From positions 1 to 34,926 of the forward strand of contig CAYMFU010000320.1 in assembly GCA_964389805.1 (NCBI GenBank): a stretch of 34,926 nucleotides of DNA, given 5' to 3'. This document shows positions 15,733-23,667 of the stretch, piece by piece. The stretch comes from JAGTVG01 sp964389805. GTDB lineage: Bacteria; Bacteroidota; Bacteroidia; Cytophagales; Cyclobacteriaceae. The stretch's first letter is position 1. Every line of letters begins with the position of its first letter. The notes below the pieces were generated by a model. The model was not told where the DNA came from, made no database searches, and saw nothing but the letters and a program-made list of their open reading frames with translations. Position numbers and translations under genes: made by a program.

Positions 15733-16752
15733 ATGAAAAACAGAAGACAATTTCTTAAAAAATCAATGCTGGCAGGTATTGCAGTTTCCACGAATGGCCT
15801 GCAGGCATCCTGTAACCAATCAGGCAAACATAAGAACCAGGATTTCAAAATTGGGATAATTGGCCTGGATACATCACATAGTCCCGCATTTACGAAGTAC
15901 ATCAATGATCCGGAAAAGGAAAGTATGCAAGGGATGCACGTGACTGCGGCATATCCCTACGGCAGTAAAAGAATTGAGTCCAGTGCTAAAAGAATTCCGG
16001 AATACACAGAGCAATTTAAATCCATGGGCATCAAAATTGCGAATGATCTGGATGCCCTGATAGAACAGTCAGATGGGATATTACTTGAAACAAATGACGG
16101 CACAATGCACCTTGACCAGGCATTAAAAGTTATAAACGCTAAAAAACCGCTTTTTATTGACAAACCAGTTGCAGCTGATTTGACTGACGTTGTTAAAATA
16201 TACGAAGCCGCCGATAAAAACGAGGTACCTTTGTTTTCATCTTCTTCACTGAGGTATCTTAAAAAAGCCCAGGAGGTAAGGAATAAGAAAGCAATAGGCG
16301 ATATCACCGGGGCATTCGCGTATAGCCCTGAACATCTTGAACCTTCCCATACAGATCTTTTCTGGTATGGCATACACGGCGTAGAGATATTGTATACAAT
16401 AATGGGAGCAGGCTGTCAAAGCCTGAAGAGAATAACCACGGAAAATACGGACCTGGTTATCGGTAAATGGACCGGTGAACGTCTTGGCACCTTCAGAGGT
16501 ATCCTCAGCGGACAACAACAATATGGCGGCACCGCCTTTGGTACTGATGGCGTTGCAGAAGTAGGTTCTTATGATGGATATGGCCCACTGGTAGAGGAGA
16601 TCATTGGTTTCTTCAGATCAGGGGAATCTCCGGTCCCGGCTAAGGAAACACTTGAAATCTATACCTTCATGCAAGCAGCCGATGTCAGCAAAGAAAGAGG
16701 AGGAGAATGGGTGCAACTAAATGAGGTTTATGATAAGGCCCTGGGAAATTAA
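15733..16752 (+). CDS. Tat-exported Gfo/Idh/MocA-family oxidoreductase
   Basis: The protein has 339 residues. NRRQFLKKS is a textbook twin-arginine motif (RRxFLK) followed by a short hydrophobic stretch and ASC near residue 29. The Rossmann domain begins at FKIGIIGLDTSHSPAF. IDKPVA is the equivalent of the family's EKP motif with its catalytic-region Lys, and YGIHGVEILYTIMG matches the C-terminal domain helix. The NAD(P) cofactor explains Tat export of the folded holoenzyme. The substrate is probably a sugar or cyclitol but is not deducible. It is the last gene of the acetyltransferase-ggt operon and converges on the alditol-oxidase-like gene, with a 110 bp gap that shows no hairpin. Confidence 0.9.
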   Translation: MKNRRQFLKKSMLAGIAVSTNGLQASCNQSGKHKNQDFKIGIIGLDTSHSPAFTKYINDPEKESMQGMHVTAAYPYGSKRIESSAKRIPEYTEQFKSMGIKIANDLDALIEQSDGILLETNDGTMHLDQALKVINAKKPLFIDKPVAADLTDVVKIYEAADKNEVPLFSSSSLRYLKKAQEVRNKKAIGDITGAFAYSPEHLEPSHTDLFWYGIHGVEILYTIMGAGCQSLKRITTENTDLVIGKWTGERLGTFRGILSGQQQYGGTAFGTDGVAEVGSYDGYGPLVEEIIGFFRSGESPVPAKETLEIYTFMQAADVSKERGGEWVQLNEVYDKALGN

Positions 16753-16862
16753 AACTTGCAAGGACGAATTTTTGATTAATGGCAATTGAAAAATCTTGCA
16801 ACATCTGGAGATTCTTTTGGTGCATCAAATCTGACACGAAACCTCACTGCACTCCTGCTATA

Positions 16863-18233
16863 TTATGAATAGATAATCCGGTTAAGGTAAGCATTCCTGA
16901 ACCTGCCATCCGGGTCATAAGTTTTTAGCAATTCAAGGAAATCTGGAAACCTCTCGTACGATTCCTGAATAATTTTCGCATTAATTGTATAAAGTTTACC
17001 CCAGTGTGGCCGTACATTAAATGGTGCCAGGGTAGCTTCAATAAGTGGTAATAGTTTTTGCACTTCAGGCCAATCAGATTTCCATGTGAAATGAAAAGCC
17101 ACGCTTGCCCGCTTGTATAACTGGCTCATCCATAGATTGTCTGCAGCAATAGTCCTGATTTCAGAAATGTATAAAAAAGGTAAAATTTTGTCTCCCAGTT
17201 TGGCAATTTCCCTCATGGCCTCACCTGCATGTTCAATGGGAACAAAAAATTCTGATTGCAGTTCGTCAAAGGCCGAAGGCATAGCGTTGATCCTAAAATG
17301 TGGCAATCTATCATACCAGGGACCAACCTTTCCCATTTGATCTGTGCATGCTTCAGCTGACATATCAATGATCGGGTGAATATTCCTGTCACACATCTTC
17401 CCGCCAAAAAATTCCATTCCAAGGTCATCCACAGGTTGATCGACACGTCGTTTGATCCATGCCTGATCAACTATATCATTTTGCCATTTGGTAAATAAAC
17501 ACACACTATATCCGCTAGACATAATTTCATCAAAATTCTCTATCACGTTTTCAAGAGGTAGATCAAGGTAAATATCCTGCCGGGCATCATATGTGGGTTG
17601 TATATCCAAAACCATGCGCGTGATAATTCCAAGCCCACCTAAGCTGACAACCACCCCATCGAAAATATCCGGATTATTCTCCCGGCTCAGGCTGACAAGT
17701 TGGCCATCGGCCAAGCAAATTTCCATTTCCCTTACCACTACGGCAAGGCTTCCATTTTCTGTTCCAGATCCATGTGTCCCGGTGGAGCATGCACCAGCAA
17801 CTGTAACTTGTGGAAGGGAAGCTAAGTTTTGCAATGCAAATCCTTTTTCATGCAATTGAGGGGCCAGCTCTTCGTATTTGATCCCACCCTCGATGGTTAC
17901 AGTACTGTTGGTTTCATCAATAGAGATTATTTTGTTGAGTTTTCGTAGGGAAATCTGGGTCAGCGGGCTATCAGCTATGTCATTATAACTATGTGTTGAA
18001 CCTAATCCCTTTTTATATCCAACCTTTCTCATTAGCTCCTGCAACTCTTCGACTGAAGAAGGCTCTTCCAGATTCTTTGCTTTGAAAATTATATTTCGTC
18101 CCCAGTTTCTTCGTTCTAATACTGTTTCCTGTTTTGAATCTTCTGATTTCTTTGGCATACAGGAGAACATCGGGTTTAATATTGTCCCGGCAATCGCCAA
18201 AGAAGAAGCTTTGACAAATTCTTTTCTTTTCAT
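16863..18233 (-). CDS. Alditol-oxidase-like FAD flavoprotein (ALO family), exported
   Basis: The protein has 456 residues. The leader KRKEFVKASSLAIAGTI is Tat-like (Lys-Arg variant) and is followed by FSC (C25), so a Tat lipoprotein is possible. The VAO-type FAD domain shows GLGSTHSYNDIADSP, with H81 the candidate for covalent FAD attachment, and STGTHGSG. The C-terminal ALO domain has SEIRTIAAD (E358, R360), HFTWK (H381) and RPHWGK (K413). These sit at a constant offset from E320, R322, H343 and K375 of Streptomyces AldO (numbers from memory), so oxidation of a polyol such as xylitol or sorbitol with O2 is a reasonable inference. L-gulonolactone- or arabinonolactone-type oxidase is the alternative. 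It is transcribed after the sugar MFS transporter gene (83 bp gap). Confidence 0.88.
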   Translation of the reverse strand: MKRKEFVKASSLAIAGTILNPMFSCMPKKSEDSKQETVLERRNWGRNIIFKAKNLEEPSSVEELQELMRKVGYKKGLGSTHSYNDIADSPLTQISLRKLNKIISIDETNSTVTIEGGIKYEELAPQLHEKGFALQNLASLPQVTVAGACSTGTHGSGTENGSLAVVVREMEICLADGQLVSLSRENNPDIFDGVVVSLGGLGIITRMVLDIQPTYDARQDIYLDLPLENVIENFDEIMSSGYSVCLFTKWQNDIVDQAWIKRRVDQPVDDLGMEFFGGKMCDRNIHPIIDMSAEACTDQMGKVGPWYDRLPHFRINAMPSAFDELQSEFFVPIEHAGEAMREIAKLGDKILPFLYISEIRTIAADNLWMSQLYKRASVAFHFTWKSDWPEVQKLLPLIEATLAPFNVRPHWGKLYTINAKIIQESYERFPDFLELLKTYDPDGRFRNAYLNRIIYS

Positions 18234-18316
18234 AAAACAAAAGGTAAGTTAATTAAATAAGTGAAACAAAAAATCCTATCCAAGATAAAAAACTTTGGGG
18301 TGATTTAAAATCAGAT

Positions 18317-19702
18317 TCAATATTCCAACCAATGCCTTTCAATATCTTCCAGGGTTCTGCCCTTAGTCTCAGGTAATAACTTCCAGCCAATGTATATTGT
18401 AGGAATACAGAAAAAAGCAAAAATCCAGAACGTAATATCCGGACCCAGGCTGTCAAGTGATATAGGAATCAATTGACCAATTATAAAAGTGCCAATCCAT
18501 ACTGCTATAGTTGCTATCGACATAGCTCTGCCCCTGATTTTTGTTGGATAGATCTCGGATAGAATCACCCATACTACAGGCCCAAGAGAAAAGGCAAAGC
18601 AGGCAATGAATACAAGGACCAGACTCAATAAAAGAAAACTCCCGGCTTTCCCCACGGCAAAAAGAATCCCAATCAGGATCAGAGAAACAAACATCCCCGC
18701 GGTACCCGTCAATAACAATCGCTTCCTGCCGAAAATATCTATGGTAAAAATTGCAATCACAGTAAATACTACATTAATGATCCCAATGACCACCTGTCCT
18801 CCCAGTGCTTCACTCAGGGCAAATCCGGCTTCTTCAAAAATTCGGGGACCGTAATAAATTATTGCATCAATTCCAGTAAATTGCTGCAATACAGCCAATG
18901 TGACGCCAATGAATACCGCCATTTTTATTCCCGGTGTTAAGAGCATCTTCCAGGATCCTTTTTCCAAAGAAAGGGTATCTTCAATCTCATTAATCTCATG
19001 TCTTGCCTGTTCTATCCCGACAAGCCTTGTTAGCACTTTTCTGGCCTGATCTGTTTGCCCTTTTACAACCAGCCACCTGGGGCTTTTGGGTATGAATAAA
19101 ATGAGAATGAAAAAACTAATGGCTGGGATAGCTTCCATACCAAGCATTCCCCTCCAGACTTCTTCCTTAAAAACCAGATGAAAGTTGACCAGGTTCTCAA
19201 AACCCGGATTATTGGAAGTGTTTAATAGCCAGACATTCACAAAGTAGGCGCATAAAATGCCAATGGTTATGGCAAACTGGTATAAGGTTACCAACCGGCC
19301 CCGCATAGCTGGTGGTGAGATTTCTGAAATATATAAAGGCGACAACATAGAGGCAATACCTACACCAAGACCACCTACCAAGCGGAATAAAACCAGCATC
19401 GCAAATGAGGTAGACAAGGCACATCCGATCGCGGAAATAGAAAATAGTGCTCCAGTTAACAGCAGTACCATTTTTCGGCCATATTTATCGCTTAGCCAGC
19501 CAGCTCCCGATACTCCAAGGATGCAACCCAATAATGCGGAACTCACATACCAACCTTCCATACTGGCGTTGAGCTCAAACTGCTGACGAACCATAGCCAG
19601 GGTTCCAGATATTACAGCCGTATCATACCCAAAAAGGAATCCTCCAAGAGATGCAATTAATGCCAGGCCTACAAGATTTATTCTTTGTTTAAAATCGTCC
19701 AT
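18317..19702 (-). CDS. Sugar:H+ symporter, MFS sugar porter family (XylE-like)
   Basis: The protein has 461 residues and 12 predicted transmembrane segments. The sugar-porter signatures are all present: GFLFGYDTAVISG in TM1, DKYGRK in loop 2-3, PKSPRWL after TM6, QQFTGIDAIIYYGPRI in TM7 (hexose/pentose binding), DIFGRK in loop 8-9 and PETKGRTLE after TM12. It is an inner-membrane permease for hexoses, pentoses or polyols; the closest known types are XylE/GalP/AraE, and the exact sugar is not fixed. The gene precedes the alditol-oxidase-like gene on the same strand, which suggests that the oxidation product or its polyol precursor is taken up. It diverges from the GH38 mannosidase across 273 bp. 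Confidence 0.93.
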   Translation of the reverse strand: MDDFKQRINLVGLALIASLGGFLFGYDTAVISGTLAMVRQQFELNASMEGWYVSSALLGCILGVSGAGWLSDKYGRKMVLLLTGALFSISAIGCALSTSFAMLVLFRLVGGLGVGIASMLSPLYISEISPPAMRGRLVTLYQFAITIGILCAYFVNVWLLNTSNNPGFENLVNFHLVFKEEVWRGMLGMEAIPAISFFILILFIPKSPRWLVVKGQTDQARKVLTRLVGIEQARHEINEIEDTLSLEKGSWKMLLTPGIKMAVFIGVTLAVLQQFTGIDAIIYYGPRIFEEAGFALSEALGGQVVIGIINVVFTVIAIFTIDIFGRKRLLLTGTAGMFVSLILIGILFAVGKAGSFLLLSLVLVFIACFAFSLGPVVWVILSEIYPTKIRGRAMSIATIAVWIGTFIIGQLIPISLDSLGPDITFWIFAFFCIPTIYIGWKLLPETKGRTLEDIERHWLEY

Positions 19703-19975
19703 CTGAATTAGCTAAAAGGACAGCAAGATAAAGGATAGCAATTTAAGTTATGAACGGACAAATAAAAATTAATACAATTTTTAATTTGATCATAGTCTAT
19801 TGTTCTTCATTATATTTAAATTAGTAATAGTGAACAACATGTTGAATGATCTTATTTTTTTGATTTACCTTGGTATATAATCGCAAGATTGTTTTCATCA
19901 AGCACACGAAATTTTGAGATTTCCGGGAGTTTCCCAATGGGTGCTTCTAAGAACAGAATACATAACCAAATAGAA

Positions 19976-22900
19976 ATGAAAAAATATCTGGGTCAACTTC
20001 TTCTTTTTTCGGTCCTTTCTACCAACCTAACTTTCAGTCAGGATTCCGATGAATCCTTAGTTCGCCTTTTGGATTTCGTACATAAAACCAGAGATTACAA
20101 AGAAGGATATACCGAAAGCCTGGGTAAAAATGATTTCAGGTATCATTCCATCCGAACCGATGTTGAAGAATGTCTGTTAACAAGGGCGACTGATGGTACT
20201 ATGTCAATCGAATGGGCCACTGAATCAGTGGATAGTGAGATAAAAAGTAAAGGCATAGGTTTTTTATGGATCGCAGCAATGGATATAACTGGCGTAAAAT
20301 GCGGTTTTGATCTTTACTTAAACGATAAAAAACGATTCCACATCGAGGCCAGCACTTCGTATTCGTGGTCAATGGAATCACCTGATGGTGGATCCTTACA
20401 ATTTTCTTCCATGGAAAAAGACCATCACGGAGATTCTCATGGATATATGGCTCTATGGGCGCCGACATCGTGGTTAAATCCCGGAGAAACGCAAAGGATC
20501 AGGATCGTCGGGGAAGCTGCCGGATCCAACACCTGGATCATAGTTTATAAAGCAAAGGATGCTGCCTCATACCTGCAGCAATCGGTTCAATATGATAAAT
20601 GGTTAAAACTAGATGCTGTAAAGATTGAAAAAAAGTACAGGTTGTCCATGACCTTACCAGTTTATTTTGCAGGTGAAACATTGTATTATACCTCTGCTGG
20701 AAAGTCAGGTAAGGTTGTCACAAAACTTGGCAATAAGGAGGCAGAAGCTGAATTCGAGCTTCCTGAAAAATCCTTTGGGGAGCCATTGACAATAAAAGAT
20801 ACTAATGCTGAAATAGTGACCATTAATTCATTCGGTCATGAGGAATCAAGTTCAAAACTTCTAAACAAGGCCATACTTAAAACCAGTCAAACAATACTTG
20901 AAGATGGCAATATTAATATCACTTCGCAGAGGATATATAGTCCAAAAACAGTGCAAAGTCTTAAAGCCTTGTCTCAATCAAAGCTATCAGATGGTAAAAT
21001 ATACCTGATGAATTCCAGTCATCAGGATATTGCCTGGATGGATTCGCCTGAAAAATGTATCCTGGAAAGGGATACAATGCTTTTGTCTCCCCTATTCGAT
21101 CTGGCTTCCTTAGATCCTGATTATAGATTTGATATAGAAGATGCCTTAATGTTGAAGGAATTTATTCATCGGCATCCTGATAAAAAATCCCTGGTTCAAC
21201 AGATGCTGTCCGATGGGAGAATATCCTGTGGATCTACATTTATACAACCGTATGAAGAAATGTATTCCGGAGAATCATTGGCCAGGCAGTTCTATTTCGG
21301 GGCAAAATGGTTGAAAGATGAATTTAACTACGATGCAAATATCTATTGGAATGTAGATGTCCCCGGACGTACCCTTCAAATGCCTCAGATCATGAAAAAA
21401 GCAGGCACGGATTATCTTATGATGAGCCGTTTTGAAAAAGGTGCCTACAATTGGTACAGCCCTGATGGTTCATATATCACTACCTATTCACCCGGTCACT
21501 ATGCCGATGCTTTCAGGCCATTGCAAAAGAACTTCTTTGATGCAGCTCAGTATTTAAGTTCTTCCGCACTTTTCTGGGAAAAGTACTACGAAGAGAAATC
21601 AGAAAATTCGGTTGTCCCTGTCTTATCAGATTGGGATATGAGTCCGGCAGTCAATTATTCCCCATTTATAAGAAAGTGGGAATCCGTGACAGAAATACAG
21701 AATGAAAACGGGGATTTTGAAAAGGTTTCGCTACCTGAATTTAAGATCGCTTCCGGACCAGAATATTTCAAGGCATTATCTGCCGGAATAAATGAATTAC
21801 CTGAAATTGAAGGGGAAAGGCCCGCTATATGGTTGTATATACATGGTCCGTCGCATCAAAAAGCCCTTAAAGCCAGCCGTGAAGGGGATATCATCCTTAC
21901 CCAAGCGGAAAAATTCGCTACCATAAATGCCTGGATTGATGGGAATTTTAAAAATTATCCACAAAACGCCTTAAACAGTGCCTGGGAAGCTAAAATATAT
22001 CCAGATCACGGTTGGGGTGGGAAAAAAGGTAACATAACGGATAACCTTTTCCTGCAAAAGTTTGCTGAGGCTAAAAGCTCAGGGGAGAAGATCCTCGACC
22101 AAACCCTGATGGATATTTCTTCAAAGATCAAAACATCCCCTGAAAAAGGAATACCGGTTGTGGTGTTCAATAGCCTTAGCTGGGTACGGAGTGATGTGGT
22201 TTCGGTAACATTATCTTTCAATCCTGGCGAAGCGAAGTATGTCATTTTAACTGATGCGCATGGAAACGATATACCCTTGCAGAGTACAAAAGAAGAACAG
22301 TATGCTGATGGATCCATACGATCTGTAACCATATGTTTTATAGCCGGGAATGTACCTTCATTGGGTTATAAAACATATTATTATTCTTCCGTCAAGGATA
22401 AGGATAGCCAACAGCAAGTGATAGGTGGAAAATTAGAAAACAAATTTTATAAAATTGAATTCACAGATGGTGGATTGCATAGTATTTATGACAAAGACCT
22501 TCAAAAGGAGTTGATCGATCCTGCCAAATTCAAAGCCGGGGAAGTGTTTACGATGCGTTCTATAGGTAATGGCGCAGGAGAATTTTCGGAAGTCCAGCAA
22601 CCCGATATGGAAGGATTTGATAAAACAGGAAATTATCAAATGCATTGGGATTTAGCACATAGCGGCCCCGTATTTACATCCTGGAAGATGAGGCAGGCAA
22701 TTAAACATGCTGTGGTAGAACAAGAGGTTATCCTATATCATGAGTTGAAAAGAATTGATTTTAAAACTAAAATCTTAAACTGGGAAGGGGTTTTGTTCAG
22801 GGAGTTCCGTTTTGCAATGCCTTTAAATATGAAAGAAAGTCAGGTAGCGTACGAAGTACCTTACGGTGTGTTGGAAGTTGGCAAGGACGAGATGAAAGGG

Positions 22901-23530
22901 GATGCTGGCGAAAGGTATAAAATCCCATGCAAGGACACCAGGCCAAGAGCGATTCAAAATTGGATCAGTGCATATAATGAAAGTCATAGCGTAATGTTAA
23001 GTTCTACAGTTGTAGCAGCTGATTATCTGGATCCTACGAACAATCCTGTTTCTAATGTCATTTTACAACCCATTCTATTCGCTTCCCGACAAAGTTGCCA
23101 TGGAGAAGGAAATGACTATCTGCAAACTGGTGATCATAGCTTTTTATTTACATTGACCTCTGCCAATGCAGATTGGAAGTCAAGCTATAAGTCCGGAATC
23201 CAGGCAAATGAAAAGCTTCATACAGTCGTGAACCCTAAACAGTACCTAAATGCAGAATTACTGGAGGAGTTGAGTTTCGTAAGCCTCGATGCAGACAATG
23301 TTCTGATCACAACCATGAAGAAGGCAGAAAACAGTCAGAATACTGTGATCAGGATGGTAGAAATGGAGGGAGAAGACACCTTTTCAAAGATGAATCTCTT
23401 ACCTCCGGTTAATAAGATGGAGAAGGTCAGCCTGATTGAAGAGCCCATAAAGGATTCTGGCACAAGCAAAGATTTAAAATTAGATATCGGGCATCACGCA
23501 ATTGAAACCTATATGCTGGAAATGGATTAG
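19976..23530 (+). CDS. Secreted GH38 family alpha-mannosidase
   Basis: The protein has 1184 residues. The start at 19976 is preferred over an in-frame TTG at 19889, because MKKYLGQLLLFSVL then forms a normal signal peptide (cleavage near TFSQ). An N-terminal beta-rich region of about 330 residues precedes the catalytic barrel. SSHQDIAW gives zinc ligands H349 and D351. NVDVPGRT carries the predicted nucleophile D461, at the position of the Asp in the WQIDPFG-type motif of known GH38 enzymes. HGPSHQK and DHGWGGKKG supply further active-site residues. C-terminal beta domains match the GH38C layout. It should release alpha-linked mannose from mannans or N-glycans outside the cytoplasm. It diverges from the sugar transporter and converges on a TonB-dependent receptor. 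It is longer than many bacterial members because of the N-terminal domain. Confidence 0.9.
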   Translation: MKKYLGQLLLFSVLSTNLTFSQDSDESLVRLLDFVHKTRDYKEGYTESLGKNDFRYHSIRTDVEECLLTRATDGTMSIEWATESVDSEIKSKGIGFLWIAAMDITGVKCGFDLYLNDKKRFHIEASTSYSWSMESPDGGSLQFSSMEKDHHGDSHGYMALWAPTSWLNPGETQRIRIVGEAAGSNTWIIVYKAKDAASYLQQSVQYDKWLKLDAVKIEKKYRLSMTLPVYFAGETLYYTSAGKSGKVVTKLGNKEAEAEFELPEKSFGEPLTIKDTNAEIVTINSFGHEESSSKLLNKAILKTSQTILEDGNINITSQRIYSPKTVQSLKALSQSKLSDGKIYLMNSSHQDIAWMDSPEKCILERDTMLLSPLFDLASLDPDYRFDIEDALMLKEFIHRHPDKKSLVQQMLSDGRISCGSTFIQPYEEMYSGESLARQFYFGAKWLKDEFNYDANIYWNVDVPGRTLQMPQIMKKAGTDYLMMSRFEKGAYNWYSPDGSYITTYSPGHYADAFRPLQKNFFDAAQYLSSSALFWEKYYEEKSENSVVPVLSDWDMSPAVNYSPFIRKWESVTEIQNENGDFEKVSLPEFKIASGPEYFKALSAGINELPEIEGERPAIWLYIHGPSHQKALKASREGDIILTQAEKFATINAWIDGNFKNYPQNALNSAWEAKIYPDHGWGGKKGNITDNLFLQKFAEAKSSGEKILDQTLMDISSKIKTSPEKGIPVVVFNSLSWVRSDVVSVTLSFNPGEAKYVILTDAHGNDIPLQSTKEEQYADGSIRSVTICFIAGNVPSLGYKTYYYSSVKDKDSQQQVIGGKLENKFYKIEFTDGGLHSIYDKDLQKELIDPAKFKAGEVFTMRSIGNGAGEFSEVQQPDMEGFDKTGNYQMHWDLAHSGPVFTSWKMRQAIKHAVVEQEVILYHELKRIDFKTKILNWEGVLFREFRFAMPLNMKESQVAYEVPYGVLEVGKDEMKGDAGERYKIPCKDTRPRAIQNWISAYNESHSVMLSSTVVAADYLDPTNNPVSNVILQPILFASRQSCHGEGNDYLQTGDHSFLFTLTSANADWKSSYKSGIQANEKLHTVVNPKQYLNAELLEELSFVSLDADNVLITTMKKAENSQNTVIRMVEMEGEDTFSKMNLLPPVNKMEKVSLIEEPIKDSGTSKDLKLDIGHHAIETYMLEMD

Positions 23531-23545
23531 GATCTACTTATTAAA

Positions 23546-23579
23546 CAATATCTCTAAAGCCCGGAAAAATGAGATATTG
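23546..23579. terminator. Inverted repeat between convergent GH38 and TonB-receptor genes
   Basis: CAATATCTC (23546-23554) and GAGATATTG (23571-23579) are exact reverse complements with a 16-nt loop, 15 nt after the GH38 stop. No T-run follows on the + strand, and only a weak T-rich stretch follows on the - strand, so a termination role is tentative. Confidence 0.35.
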
Positions 23580-23667
23580 GGAGATATGATGTTATAAGGT
23601 TTATTTGAAATAAATATTAACAAAAATTTAAGCGGATAAGTTAGATATCCAGATTCTTGAATGAAAT

